Positions 16,549 through 25,672 of a stretch of 64,000 nucleotides of DNA are shown piece by piece. The notes below the pieces were generated by a model. That model did not search any database. It saw nothing but the letters and a program-made list of their open reading frames with translations, and had not been told where the DNA came from. Numbering within the stretch: position 1 is the first letter of the stretch; every line of letters begins with the position of its first letter. The stretch is from positions 62,001-126,000 of the forward strand of contig CAJYIW010000019.1 in the NCBI GenBank assembly GCA_913775095.1, written 5' to 3'. The translations under genes were made by a program, and so were the position numbers. Origin of the DNA: an uncultured Siphonobacter sp. (GTDB taxonomy: Bacteria; Bacteroidota; Bacteroidia; Cytophagales; Spirosomataceae).

Positions 16549-17121
16549 ATGAAGCCAATACCGCCGCTTTGGGGATTAGTTCTGGCTGGGGGGCAAAGTT
16601 CCCGTATGGGGCAGGATAAAGCCTGGTTAAATTACCACGATATGCCCCAGTGGCAACACGTGCAACACTTATTGCAGGACGTTTGTGAATGCGTCTATAT
16701 TTCCAGGAATCCGACCCAGCGTTTCATAGATAGCCCGTCAGTAGTGATGGATCAGTACGCCGAACTTGGTCCCATGGGCGGACTCATCTCAGCCCTGGGA
16801 ACGAATTCTGAAGTAGCGTGGTTAACCATAGCGGTTGATATGCCTTTTCTCACGAAGGAAACCATTCGTCATCTGGCCGGGAATCGAAATCCTCAGAGCA
16901 GAGCAACGGCTTACAGGCTTGCTGAGAATCAGATAGAACCCTTGGTAACTGTCTACGAACCTTCGAGTTTTTCAGCGATTCGCGTATTATTTGAAAAAAA
17001 AGAGTTAAGCTTGCAAAAGTTTCTAGCGGCCTCAGACGTTGCCTTCCTGAGTCCACCACAGCCCTCAGAGTTAATCAGTGTAGATACCCCCGAAGCTTAT
17101 CGATACTGGAAAAAGCCATAA
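16549..17121 (+). CDS. mobA: Molybdenum cofactor guanylyltransferase MobA-like
   Basis: 190 residues from the ATG at 16549. The frame is open to 16444 but that part encodes the 16-bp hairpin and has no family match. The nucleotidyltransferase signature LVLAGGQSSRMGQDKAWL is at residues 10-27, then QYAELGPMGGLISAL and the metal-binding AVDMPFL. MobA attaches GMP to the molybdenum cofactor, which implies that a bis-MGD enzyme such as formate dehydrogenase or nitrate/DMSO reductase is encoded elsewhere. A related nucleotidyltransferase (MocA) is the main alternative. Confidence 0.85.
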   Translation: MKPIPPLWGLVLAGGQSSRMGQDKAWLNYHDMPQWQHVQHLLQDVCECVYISRNPTQRFIDSPSVVMDQYAELGPMGGLISALGTNSEVAWLTIAVDMPFLTKETIRHLAGNRNPQSRATAYRLAENQIEPLVTVYEPSSFSAIRVLFEKKELSLQKFLAASDVAFLSPPQPSELISVDTPEAYRYWKKP

Positions 17122-17172
17122 GCTTTCCCTTCAGAGTCCCCCCGCTAAGGATTACAATTCCGAAGATTACCA

Positions 17173-18315
17173 TTGGAACAGTTTCAGGATTTTTTAAATA
17201 AGTACCTTCCAGGAAATAACTGGCTCAATTTTTTAGGATTCTTAGGTATCCTCACGATTGGAACGCTGTTCAGGCGTGTGATCGGGAAAAAAATAAGTCA
17301 GTTGATCTTCGGAATCGTTCGAAGCTTTTCCCGGGAAAATGAGGTAACGGTTCAGGAGTTTGTGGCCCTGCTGGGGCGACCTCTGGAATACGTATTCTGG
17401 CTGATCATGGCGTTTTTTGCCTTTGATCTTGTTCATATCCCCAGCCAGTGGGAACTGGCTCATCCAACCGAGTTTGGCCTGCGTCTGATTTTTCTCAGAG
17501 GATATAAAAGCTTACTCATTCTGGCTCTAACGTGGGCTCTGGTACGTTTTGTTAAGTTTCTGGCCATTGTGTTTACGCGGCGGTCCGAACGCACCGAATC
17601 AAAGATGGACGACCAGCTGGTGCCTTTTGTAAAGGACCTTCTGATTGTGTTCATCGTGATCGTTTCGGGACTCATTATCACGGGCAAAGTCTTTAATATT
17701 GACGTCGCTACGTTGATTACTGGTCTGGGGATTGGCGGTATCGCCATTGCCCTGGCTGCCCGAGAAACGCTCGAAAACCTCCTGGCTTCTTTTACCATTT
17801 TTGTGGATGGTTCGTTCGTGGTAGGGGACGCCATACAAATTGGTACGATGACGGGTGACGTTGAGAAAATCGGCTTTCGAAGCACGCGTATACGCACGGT
17901 AGACGGAAGTCTGGTCACGGTTCCGAACCGGCTGATTGTATCACAGGTGCTGGAGAATCTGACTCAACGGGAATTTCGCCGGGCCAAATACACCATTCGT
18001 CTGGATGTAGGGACGACTTCGGAGCAATTAAGTGAAGTAATTAAAGATATTCAGGACGTAATCGACGTTCATGAATTTACAAAAAATAAACCCGGTGTCA
18101 TACGTTTTGATGCCTTCGGAGATCAATCCTTCGATGTACTGGTGATTTACTTCGTAGAAACCAGGGATATTCGAACGTTCAACCGCATTAAAGAAGAAGT
18201 TAATTTCAAGATCATGCAAATCGTATTAACCCATGGAGTCCGGTTTGCCAGTCCAATCAGTACAGTTCATTTAAAAAACGATTTTACAAATTACTCTGGC
18301 GGTAACTCGCTGTAA
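17173..18315 (+). CDS. MscS-family mechanosensitive ion channel
   Basis: 380 residues, TTG start (no ATG or GTG in frame nearby). Four or more hydrophobic segments occupy residues about 15-200. The pore-lining TM3 and following beta-domain are clear: LITGLGIGGIAIALAARETL, then LASFTIFVDGSFVVGDAIQI and GDVEKIGFRSTRIRT with SLVTVPNRLI. This inner-membrane channel opens on osmotic downshift. It is monocistronic by spacing, followed by the rho promoter. Confidence 0.88.
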   Translation: MEQFQDFLNKYLPGNNWLNFLGFLGILTIGTLFRRVIGKKISQLIFGIVRSFSRENEVTVQEFVALLGRPLEYVFWLIMAFFAFDLVHIPSQWELAHPTEFGLRLIFLRGYKSLLILALTWALVRFVKFLAIVFTRRSERTESKMDDQLVPFVKDLLIVFIVIVSGLIITGKVFNIDVATLITGLGIGGIAIALAARETLENLLASFTIFVDGSFVVGDAIQIGTMTGDVEKIGFRSTRIRTVDGSLVTVPNRLIVSQVLENLTQREFRRAKYTIRLDVGTTSEQLSEVIKDIQDVIDVHEFTKNKPGVIRFDAFGDQSFDVLVIYFVETRDIRTFNRIKEEVNFKIMQIVLTHGVRFASPISTVHLKNDFTNYSGGNSL

Positions 18316-18337
18316 TAAAAAAGTTTAGGTAGAGATA

Positions 18338-18369
18338 TTGACAAAATGCTCTTGTCCGTTTTACATTTG
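18338..18369 (+). promoter_or_regulatory. Bacteroidota-type promoter for rho
   Basis: TTG at 18338-18340 and TACATTTG at 18362-18369, separated by 21 nt, fit the -33/-7 consensus of the Bacteroidota housekeeping sigma factor. Transcription would start near 18374, leaving a leader of about 165 nt before the rho start, long enough for autoregulation. Confidence 0.65.
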
Positions 18370-18540
18370 TGACTCATTCACCAATGCGACGCATCTCTAG
18401 ACGCCGGTACGCTCTCCTTCCCAACAGTAGTAGCATTTACCCTTCTGTGAATGAATCAAAAACAACTCAAGTATTTTATTATTTCTCCTGGCTATCCTAA
18501 TTTTCTATTCCGGCACGGCCGCGATTGATACGTTATTTTC

Positions 18541-20397
18541 ATGTATACATCAGAAGAGCTGAGTTTGCGGCTGCTGTCCGAACTGAGAGCAATCGCAAGG
18601 GAGTTGAGTATATCCAATCCCACCCAATTGTCCAAATCCGATCTCATTGCTAAAATTTTAGAAAGACAGACTGATCTTCAAAAGTCTGCCAGTACTACCC
18701 CTATGCCAGCAGCGTCTGATAAACCACGAGCTCGCCGGACCCGAAAAGTAGCTGAAGAACCAGTTACAGATTCAGCCGTCGAACCCGTCATTGCCTCACA
18801 ACCCGTAGTTGAAACGCCAGCGGCGACCGTCTCAACTCCTCCAACCCAAGAAGTGGCTGAGCCTGCGTCCGCCGAAAATCAGGATAACCGCCATAAACGT
18901 ACCCGTATTCGTCGGGGCGGTAGCGGGGATGATAAAAGACCTGCTGCCACAACCTCGACCACTTCAGCCGCTCCGGCTGAAGAAAATATGAATGAAGAGT
19001 CGGGCTTCGAACCGATCGACGAAATGGAAATCCCGGCTGAATTGGCCAATGATTTCTCGCTGGATGAAGCATACCAGGCTACGATGGAAGTAATGCCCGA
19101 GTCTCAGGCCGGTGCCACGCAGCAAGCGAATGCGGAACCTGCTCAGCGTTCGAACAATCGCGAAACCCGCGATCGGGAAGGCCGTACCGACGAAAACGGT
19201 CAGCCTTTACAACCGAATCCTCGCTCACAGCAAATGCAGCAGCAGGTGAAGCGTAACTATAATCAGCACATCCGTGAATTTGACGGCCTGATTGAAAATG
19301 AAGGAGTGCTGGAAATCATGTCAGATGGAGGGTATGGATTCCTTCGTTCGGCGGATTACAATTACCTGGCTTCTCCTGACGACATTTACGTATCGCCTTC
19401 TCAGATTAAATTATTTGGACTGAAAACTGGTGATACCGTTCGCGGAGCCATTCGCCCTCCCAAAGAAGGAGAGAAGTACTTTGCCTTATTGCGGGTAGAA
19501 TCCGTCAATGGTAAGACTACCGAAGAAATTCGTGACCGGATTCCTTTTGAATATTTAACGCCTCTGTTCCCGACTGAAAAGCTGAACCTGTTCACTTCCG
19601 GCCGGGAAAATTCCACGCGGATTCTGGATCTTTTTGCTCCGATCGGTAAAGGCCAGCGGGGAATGATTGTGGCTCAGCCTAAAACGGGTAAAACCGTATT
19701 ACTGAAAGAAATCGCTAACGCCATTGCCCGTAATCACCCGGAGGTGTTTCTGTTAATCCTGCTGATTGACGAACGCCCGGAAGAGGTAACAGATATGCAG
19801 CGTAGTGTGAAGGCTGAAGTAATCTCCTCCACTTTCGACGAGCAGGCCGACCGCCACGTGAAGGTTTCCAGCATGGTTCTGGAGAAAGCAAAACGAATGG
19901 TAGAGTGCGGTCACGACGTGGTCATTCTGCTGGATTCGATTACGCGTCTGGCTCGGGCCTATAACACGGTCGTTCCTTCGTCGGGTAAAATCCTGTCGGG
20001 TGGGGTAGACGCGAACGCCCTGCATAAACCCAAGCGGTTTTTCGGAGCCGCCCGTAACGTCGAAAACGGTGGTTCGCTGACGATTATCGCAACGGCCCTG
20101 ATCGAAACGGGTAGCCGGATGGATGAGGTGATCTTCGAAGAATTCAAAGGTACGGGTAACATGGAACTCCAGCTTGACCGGAAACTGTCGAATCGCCGGA
20201 TTTTCCCTGCCATCGACGTTCCGGCTTCGGGTACTCGCCGCGAGGATCTGCTGATGGATCCCGAAACGCTCAAGCGGGTATGGATTTTACGCAAGTATAT
20301 GTCCGACATGAACTCCGTGGAATCCATGGAATTCCTGCTCGAGAAAATGCGTGGCACCCGATCCAACGAAGAGTTTTTACTTTCAATGAATCGATAA
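18541..20397 (+). CDS. rho: Transcription termination factor Rho
   Basis: 618 residues, versus about 420 in E. coli. The N-terminal Rho_N helix region (1-45) is followed by a roughly 200-residue low-complexity insert rich in Pro, Ala, Glu, Gln and Arg, then the cold-shock-like RNA-binding domain (about 255-330) and the RecA-like motor: Walker [11 protein letters not shown] near 380, Walker [17 protein letters not shown] near 465 and the Q/R-loop region around [15 protein letters not shown]. Long disordered Rho inserts are known in Bacteroides, where they promote condensation. Homohexameric RNA helicase. Confidence 0.96.
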   Translation: MYTSEELSLRLLSELRAIARELSISNPTQLSKSDLIAKILERQTDLQKSASTTPMPAASDKPRARRTRKVAEEPVTDSAVEPVIASQPVVETPAATVSTPPTQEVAEPASAENQDNRHKRTRIRRGGSGDDKRPAATTSTTSAAPAEENMNEESGFEPIDEMEIPAELANDFSLDEAYQATMEVMPESQAGATQQANAEPAQRSNNRETRDREGRTDENGQPLQPNPRSQQMQQQVKRNYNQHIREFDGLIENEGVLEIMSDGGYGFLRSADYNYLASPDDIYVSPSQIKLFGLKTGDTVRGAIRPPKEGEKYFALLRVESVNGKTTEEIRDRIPFEYLTPLFPTEKLNLFTSGRENSTRILDLFAPIGKGQRGMIVAQPKTGKTVLLKEIANAIARNHPEVFLLILLIDERPEEVTDMQRSVKAEVISSTFDEQADRHVKVSSMVLEKAKRMVECGHDVVILLDSITRLARAYNTVVPSSGKILSGGVDANALHKPKRFFGAARNVENGGSLTIIATALIETGSRMDEVIFEEFKGTGNMELQLDRKLSNRRIFPAIDVPASGTRREDLLMDPETLKRVWILRKYMSDMNSVESMEFLLEKMRGTRSNEEFLLSMNR

Positions 20398-20401
20398 TCA
20401 A

Positions 20402-20492
20402 GAGTTTGAAAGTTTGATTGGGTGAGGTAAGGTTCGAAAGTGTGACCTACGCACTGAATCGCATTTCCTCCAATCAGATAACGAACTCAAAC
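20402..20492. repeat. Intergenic inverted repeat after rho
   Basis: Immediately after the rho stop, GTTTGA (20404-20409) and GATTGG (20416-20421) reappear as their complements CCAATC (20470-20475) and TCAAAC (20487-20492), giving a loose long hairpin. It resembles the heptad inverted repeats at 15832, 48639 and 53984 but is weaker. Confidence 0.4.
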
Positions 20493-20505
20493 AATATCTC
20501 CTTTG

Positions 20506-20540
20506 AAAAGAGCTTCGCTTGCGGGCGAGGCTCTTTTTTT
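20506..20540 (+). terminator. Intrinsic terminator of rho
   Basis: Stem AGAGCTTCGC with GCGAGGCTCT (one G-U pair) and a 7-T tail. Confidence 0.85.
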
Positions 20541-20617
20541 ATAACCTTTTTAAAAATGCAGAGTTAACTTTTAGATACCCCTTTTCAAAAAGTTCTTCAC
20601 TCGTAAACAATCGGAAG

Positions 20618-20625
20618 TAAATTTG
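20618..20625 (+). promoter_or_regulatory. Putative -7 promoter box upstream of the OmpA gene
   Basis: TAAATTTG fits TAnnTTTG and lies about 84 bp before the ATG at 20709. The -33 element is not clear. The rest of this 311-bp gap holds the inverted repeat and rho terminator listed separately. Confidence 0.45.
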
Positions 20626-20708
20626 CAATTGTCAACGGTTTCTTGTTGTTTTCGAATATTCTTCCAGTACGTCTGCTCAGAATTTTTCAATTTATCTAAC
20701 AATTAGTT

Positions 20709-21707
20709 ATGTCAACCGTCAAAACGCTGACCTGGTTTGTACTTATCGGCTGGATGGCAGGAGGAGCTTACTGGCACGTTTGTCAGATCAAACAATTGTG
20801 TGATGGGACCCCTACGCCAGTGGTTGAAACCGAAGTTCAGTCTACCCCTGTTTCCACCCAGGCCCTCGATATTCAGGATGGAAATTCTTTCCACGTAACC
20901 TCTGTTCACAACCTGGGTTTTGCCCGTTCCCAGAGAGCCGTCTCCACCGATGCCGTACAGCCACAATTGCAGTCTCTGGCGTCGTATCTGAAAGCCAATC
21001 CGAAGAAACTGATGAAGTGTATCGGGTACTTTGCGGAAGGCGAGGAAAACCTGACGTCATTTCCATCGCTGGGGCTAGCCCGGGCGGATGCCATCAGGCA
21101 ATATTTTCTGCGATCAGGAGTTTCTGAAAAGCAGCTGGCGATTGAAGGCGAACAACGTCAATTAACCTTCAATGCGGCGGATTCTACCTTTGGAGCCGGT
21201 TTTGTTTTTTCCGGAACGACCGAAGAAGCCGTAACGGTAACGGCGGAAAATCTTTCCGAAGCCTCTACGCCCGCCGCGTCTACCTCTACCGGAACTTTCG
21301 AGGCACCCAAGGGGCAGAATGAGCAGGAACTGGCCAGGGCTGCCAAATTCGAAAGTATCTTTCGCCCCATGGAGTTGTACTTTCCTTTGAGCAGTAACCA
21401 GTTCATCCGGACGAAGGATAACGATACATTTTTTGAAGAAGCCCGCAAATACCTGAAAGCCAATCCTTCCAAACGTCTCTCGCTGACGGGTCACACGGAC
21501 AGTGAAGGCCCGGACGACGCCAATCAGCGGCTTTCCAAAAGTCGGGCAGAAGCGGTGAAGCGACAACTGGTAAAAAAAGGAATCAGAAGTGAGCAGATTG
21601 TCACCGAGGGTAAGGGCGAAAGCCAACCCCTGGCGGACAATGCCTTACCCGCCGGAAGAAAAGCCAATCGCAGGGTAAGTATAGTCGTTGAAGAAGGTAA
21701 GATGTAA
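20709..21707 (+). CDS. OmpA-family protein with N-terminal membrane anchor
   Basis: 332 residues. One hydrophobic helix at about 5-25, including two Cys residues (WHVCQIKQLC). Residues about 50-165 form a degenerate OmpA-like domain; residues about 215-330 form a canonical one with LSLTGHTDSEGPDDANQRL, SKSRAEAVK, GKGESQPLADN and the terminal NRRVSIVV. OmpA domains bind peptidoglycan non-covalently, so the protein probably links the membrane to the cell wall. It is followed at 25 bp and then 57 bp by two paralogous membrane-HhH proteins, likely one operon. Confidence 0.75.
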   Translation: MSTVKTLTWFVLIGWMAGGAYWHVCQIKQLCDGTPTPVVETEVQSTPVSTQALDIQDGNSFHVTSVHNLGFARSQRAVSTDAVQPQLQSLASYLKANPKKLMKCIGYFAEGEENLTSFPSLGLARADAIRQYFLRSGVSEKQLAIEGEQRQLTFNAADSTFGAGFVFSGTTEEAVTVTAENLSEASTPAASTSTGTFEAPKGQNEQELARAAKFESIFRPMELYFPLSSNQFIRTKDNDTFFEEARKYLKANPSKRLSLTGHTDSEGPDDANQRLSKSRAEAVKRQLVKKGIRSEQIVTEGKGESQPLADNALPAGRKANRRVSIVVEEGKM

Positions 21708-21732
21708 ACAGATTCTCTGAAAGACCTGTCAT

Positions 21733-22281
21733 ATGTACGAACATTTTAATCCCCATCATCTGGAAAGTGCCTGGTTACAACACCTGATCTTTCTTGGAGG
21801 GGCCGGTATCTTAGGGTATGTCATTGGGTATCTGAACGGAAAAACTACGCTTGATAAGTTAAAGACCAGTCTCAGTAACCTGGAATTTCATCTGGATCAG
21901 TGTGAAAAAGGGTTATACGTACCGCCGCAGCCCAAAGCCATTCATCCGGCGACCCCTTTGGCAGAACCCATTGTGGCTCCGCCCGCCGAGGAAGCATCTC
22001 AGCCCGTTGCGGTATCCGCGATGCCCTTGCCGGAAGATGACTTGAAACAAATAGAAGGAATTGGACCCAAAGTTGAAAAGCTCCTGCACGAAGCCGGAAT
22101 CAGAACCTTTGCTCAGCTGGCCGTAGCCGAACCTTCGCACGTGATGTCGATTTTACGAGCTTCGGGTTCCCGGTATCAGACGCACGATTCCAGTAGCTGG
22201 GCCAAACAGGCCAGGCTGGCTCAGGAAGGTAAATGGGAGCAACTCAGGGCCTGGCAACAGGAAATGAATCAGGGCAAATAA
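21733..22281 (+). CDS. Membrane-anchored helix-hairpin-helix protein (copy 1)
   Basis: 182 residues. One transmembrane helix near residues 18-36 (Gly/Ile/Leu-rich, ending in GYLNGK), a short coiled segment, a Pro/Ala-rich linker (65-105) and a C-terminal domain beginning DLKQIEGIGPKVEKLLHEAG, a helix-hairpin-helix of the kind found in DUF4332 and DNA-repair proteins. The tail has SRYQTHDSSSWAKQARLA. Closely similar in layout and C-terminal sequence to the next gene, so a tandem duplication. HhH domains usually bind nucleic acid or proteins; here membrane attachment makes a structural role likely. Function unknown. Confidence 0.7.
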   Translation: MYEHFNPHHLESAWLQHLIFLGGAGILGYVIGYLNGKTTLDKLKTSLSNLEFHLDQCEKGLYVPPQPKAIHPATPLAEPIVAPPAEEASQPVAVSAMPLPEDDLKQIEGIGPKVEKLLHEAGIRTFAQLAVAEPSHVMSILRASGSRYQTHDSSSWAKQARLAQEGKWEQLRAWQQEMNQGK

Positions 22282-22338
22282 CCAGTACTGGTTCGGGCCT
22301 GAACGCTGGATTCACTTACGCTTTAGAAAAGATTATTC

Positions 22339-22971
22339 ATGATCGTTTTACAATCCTTAAGTCAGAATATACCCATCGCGGTACTGGAAGCTGTCGCTTT
22401 AATGACGCTGGTAGCAGCCATCGGCTGGATTCTGGGCCGTCGTTCGATGAATCGCCAGATTGATTCGGTTCAAATGGAAATTGCTACCCGACAGGTTGAA
22501 CTGGAGATGTGCCGGCAGGGAACGCCTAAGCCCTTTAAAAAGGGGTCTTCTTCCAGGCCATTGTCGGTAGAGCCTTTACTGGTACCCCGAGAGGAGCCGG
22601 TTCTTGCCGCGGCTAATCCTGCGGAGCCAACCATCGAAATTCCCATCGATATTTCAACTTTTGGCGGAATCCCGGGCTTAAATGCGTCCATTGCCGCTCC
22701 GGTGATTCTGGATGAACCCGATGATCTGAAAGTGATTGAGGGAATCGGACCTAAAATTGAACAGATTCTGAATAACGATGGAATCAAAAGTTTCAATGGT
22801 CTGGCAACGGCTTCCATCGAACACTTGCGGGAGTTACTGAAAACCGCCGGACCGAGGTACGAAACCCGGGATCCTTCCACCTGGCCCGAGCAGGCTCAAC
22901 TGGCTTCAGAAGGCCGCTGGGTGGAATTAAAAGAATGGCAGGATGAATTAAGTCGGGGCCAGCGGAGTTAA
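22339..22971 (+). CDS. Membrane-anchored helix-hairpin-helix protein (copy 2)
   Basis: 210 residues, the same architecture as the preceding gene: a transmembrane helix near 14-34, a short charged segment ending in Cys-containing EMCRQG, a longer variable linker (55-125) and a C-terminal HhH domain starting DLKVIEGIGPKIEQILNNDG, with PRYETRDPSTWPEQAQLA near the end. By eye the C-terminal 78 residues are roughly 45 percent identical to copy 1, while the linkers are unrelated. The pair plus the OmpA protein suggest a cell-envelope assembly, but no function is established. Confidence 0.7.
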   Translation: MIVLQSLSQNIPIAVLEAVALMTLVAAIGWILGRRSMNRQIDSVQMEIATRQVELEMCRQGTPKPFKKGSSSRPLSVEPLLVPREEPVLAAANPAEPTIEIPIDISTFGGIPGLNASIAAPVILDEPDDLKVIEGIGPKIEQILNNDGIKSFNGLATASIEHLRELLKTAGPRYETRDPSTWPEQAQLASEGRWVELKEWQDELSRGQRS

Positions 22972-23013
22972 TCATACGGTCCGAATCATTGTTACATATT
23001 TTCTATTACTGTT

Positions 23014-24081
23014 ATGACTGAAAGTAGTAAAACCTTTCTTTACCAATACCTTAATAATCCGTCTCCTACGGGTTTTGAAGCGGCAGGTCAACGCATTTGG
23101 CTGGAGTATCTGAAGCCTTACATTGATGAATACATCGTCGATACCTACGGAACTGTGGTAGGGGTTATTAATCCCGGCCAGCCCTATAAAGTGGTTATTG
23201 AAGCTCACTCCGACGAAATTTCCTGGTTTGTCAATTATATCTCGGATGACGGTTATATCTACGTTCGCCGCAATGGCGGTTCGGATGCAGTGATTGCTCC
23301 CTCCAAGCGGGTGAACATTCACACGAAAAAGGGAATTGTTAAGGGTATTTTCGGCTGGCCTGCCATTCACGTACGTGACCTGGCTAAAGATACAGCTCCC
23401 AAGGTAACGGATCTGACGATTGACTGTGGAGCAACCAAAAAAGAACTCGAAGAGAAAGGGGTTCACGTGGGTTGTGTAATCACGTTCGAGGATGAATTAG
23501 CGGAACTAAACGATCGCTATTACGTAGGTCGGGCTCTGGACAATCGCATTGGCGGCTTCATGATTGCGGAAGTGGCTCGCTTGTTAAAAGAAAACGACAT
23601 TAAACTTCCGTATACGCTTTACATCGTGAATGCGGTTCAGGAAGAAATTGGGTTACGTGGGGCCGAAATGATTGCCCGCCGTCTGAAGGCGGACGTAGCC
23701 ATCTGTACCGATGTCACCCATGATACCACTTCACCCCGGTACGATAAGAAGGAGCAGGGGGACTTACGCTGTGGCGGCGGTCCGGTACTATGTTACGGTC
23801 CGGCGGTACAGAACAATCTGCTGGACTTCCTGATTGGAGTAGCGGAAGAAAAAGAAATTGCCTTCCAGCGTCAGGCCGTTAGCCGCTCTACGGGCACGGA
23901 CACTGATTCCTTTGCTTACGCGGCAGAAGGAACAGCTTCGGCTTTAATTTCGCTGCCCCTGAAGTACATGCACACTACCGTCGAAACGGTCAGTAAGCAG
24001 GATGTTCAGGCGGTTATCAACCTGATGTACGAAACCTTATTAAAGCTGCAAAGCGGTCAGGATTTCAGATATTTAAGCTAG
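23014..24081 (+). CDS. M42 family metallopeptidase (glutamyl aminopeptidase-like)
   Basis: 355 residues, the family length. Di-metal ligands are all in place: His65 (EAHSDE), Asp176 (ALDNRIGG), Glu211 with the catalytic Glu210 (QEEIGLRG), Asp233 (CTDVTHD) and His320 (KYMHTTVE). M42 enzymes form large cytoplasmic dodecamers that trim peptides from the N-terminus. Monocistronic, followed by a terminator. Confidence 0.9.
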   Translation: MTESSKTFLYQYLNNPSPTGFEAAGQRIWLEYLKPYIDEYIVDTYGTVVGVINPGQPYKVVIEAHSDEISWFVNYISDDGYIYVRRNGGSDAVIAPSKRVNIHTKKGIVKGIFGWPAIHVRDLAKDTAPKVTDLTIDCGATKKELEEKGVHVGCVITFEDELAELNDRYYVGRALDNRIGGFMIAEVARLLKENDIKLPYTLYIVNAVQEEIGLRGAEMIARRLKADVAICTDVTHDTTSPRYDKKEQGDLRCGGGPVLCYGPAVQNNLLDFLIGVAEEKEIAFQRQAVSRSTGTDTDSFAYAAEGTASALISLPLKYMHTTVETVSKQDVQAVINLMYETLLKLQSGQDFRYLS

Positions 24082-24103
24082 CAGAAGCAACGCACTGCGT
24101 GGG

Positions 24104-24139
24104 AAAAGGGTCGTAAGTAGAAATGCTTGCGACCTTTTT
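24104..24139 (+). terminator. Intrinsic terminator of the M42 peptidase gene
   Basis: Stem of about 13 bp (AAAAGGGTCGTAAG with CTTGCGACCTTTTT, two wobble pairs) ending in T5. Confidence 0.8.
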
Positions 24140-24227
24140 GCGTAAGTATGCTAAATAAGCATAGAAAATGAACTTTGCCGGGACATTCCCGATTGTAGAA
24201 TAGATTCCCCTTCATTCCCATTGACTC

Positions 24228-24812
24228 ATGAAAAAGAGAATACTGAATCGATTCATTAATTACTTCATCCGTGGGCTTTTATTAATCGCTCCCCTGTTTT
24301 TTACGGGCTATATTCTGTACCAGGTATTCATCTATCTGGACGGGCTGATTCCAGTGGGTATTGGTACGGGTGAAGACCAGATTCGCCTCTGGGGAGTAGG
24401 GGTTATCATTATACTGGCGTTCGTTTTTCTGGTTGGATTTCTGGGCTCTACCTTTCTGATGATTCCTCTATTCAATGTTTTTGAGGAGGTCATCAACCGT
24501 TTGCCGCTGGTTCGCATTATCTATTCTTCCCTGAAAGACCTGACGTCTGCTTTTGTGGGAGACAAGAAAAAATTTAATCAGCCCGTGCTGGTAAAAATGG
24601 ATACGCATTCGGAATTATACCGACTGGGTTTTCTGACGCAGTCCGATTTAACCGACTGGGAACTACCGGGTTCCGTTGCCGTGTATTTTCCGCAGTCCTA
24701 TGCTTTTTCCGGGCACTTGTTCATTGTGCCGAAAGAAAATATTAAACCCGTCAATGCAAACGCTACCGAAGTAATGAAATTTATTGTTTCGGGCGGAGTT
24801 ACTTTGCATTAA
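24228..24812 (+). CDS. DUF502 family membrane protein
   Basis: 194 residues with two transmembrane helices: about 12-34 (FIRGLLLIAPLFFTGYILY) and 55-82. The following segment LPLVRIIYSSLKDLTSAFVG and later FPQSYAFSGHLFIVP match DUF502. The family is widespread in bacteria and plants and has no settled biochemical role. Inner membrane. Confidence 0.85.
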   Translation: MKKRILNRFINYFIRGLLLIAPLFFTGYILYQVFIYLDGLIPVGIGTGEDQIRLWGVGVIIILAFVFLVGFLGSTFLMIPLFNVFEEVINRLPLVRIIYSSLKDLTSAFVGDKKKFNQPVLVKMDTHSELYRLGFLTQSDLTDWELPGSVAVYFPQSYAFSGHLFIVPKENIKPVNANATEVMKFIVSGGVTLH

Positions 24813-24925
24813 TCTTTCCCCGCGTTTGTGCGTCAACCGTAGGAATGATTTTGTTGATTGATGAAGAGGCTCCGGGGCCTGATATACTTTTCCGCGATCC
24901 GGGCCGTTTTTCTGATTGCATATGT

Positions 24926-24933
24926 TAGTTTTG
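24926..24933 (+). promoter_or_regulatory. -7 promoter box almost touching the next start codon
   Basis: TAGTTTTG matches TAnnTTTG and ends 6 nt before the ATG at 24940, so the transcript would be leaderless or nearly so. No good -33 element is visible. Confidence 0.4.
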
Positions 24934-24939
24934 AAAGCT

Positions 24940-25530
24940 ATGAAATGGATTTTATTCCTTCTGTCCTGCCTGTCTGCCACGACTCTTTTGGCTCAAACCC
25001 CCACTACGGAAGAGCTGCTGAGGAAGTCAAACCCCTCCATGGGCCGGGCCCTGACCTCTAATCAATCCGTCAAATACATGGCTGTGGATTATCCCGGCGG
25101 GAGAAAACGTTTTTTTGCGGGGGATGAAATTGTGTTCAAAGCCAAAGGTCAGAGTGGAAAGATTCGGGATAATATCTTTGCCGTTACGGATTCAACGGTA
25201 GTTTTTGCCGATTTCAGCGAGATTACCAATCAAAACGAATTTATAGAATACCGGCTGGACCAGATTCGGAAAGTGTACTTCATGAACGGGGGAGGGCTGG
25301 CGGTTCAGGCGGGATATCTACTGCCCGTTGCGGGAGCACTTTATTTTGTCATGGACTTTTTCAGTCCGGTCTGGAATCAGGAATTCAAAGGAGCTCCGTT
25401 AACAGTAAAACCATCCACGGCCATCGTTTCGGGCGGACTACTGGGTCTGGGTGCCCTCTGCTACAAATCAACTCACAAGGCTCTGAAAATTGGTAATCGG
25501 AATCGCTTGAGGATCCTGAAAACCATGTAG
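24940..25530 (+). CDS. Secreted/membrane protein of unknown function
   Basis: 196 residues from the ATG at 24940, which begins a clean signal peptide (cleavage near LLAQ, 19). In-frame starts at 24916 and 24922 would only add a short head and lie on the likely promoter. Residues 40-120 look like a small beta-rich domain (VDYPGGRKRFFAGDEIVFKA, then DSTVVFADFSE). Hydrophobic stretches near 128-145 and 165-180 could be membrane helices. Similar proteins occur in Cytophagales, without assigned function. Confidence 0.6.
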   Translation: MKWILFLLSCLSATTLLAQTPTTEELLRKSNPSMGRALTSNQSVKYMAVDYPGGRKRFFAGDEIVFKAKGQSGKIRDNIFAVTDSTVVFADFSEITNQNEFIEYRLDQIRKVYFMNGGGLAVQAGYLLPVAGALYFVMDFFSPVWNQEFKGAPLTVKPSTAIVSGGLLGLGALCYKSTHKALKIGNRNRLRILKTM

Positions 25531-25622
25531 ATACTAGAAGAAACCTGATTTTAATAAGCGATGGAAATTCAAAATTCCGTCAAAACTCAAAACATATAGT
25601 AAGTGAAACCCCGAAAAAAGGA

Positions 25623-25630
25623 TAATTTTG
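25623..25630 (+). promoter_or_regulatory. Putative -7 promoter box for aroA
   Basis: TAATTTTG fits TAnnTTTG. It overlaps the furthest-upstream possible TTG start of the aroA frame (25628), which argues for a later translation start. Confidence 0.4.
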
Positions 25631-25672
25631 CGGCGGAATCTATTGCGTGCTATATTATTCTTTCGTACTGTT

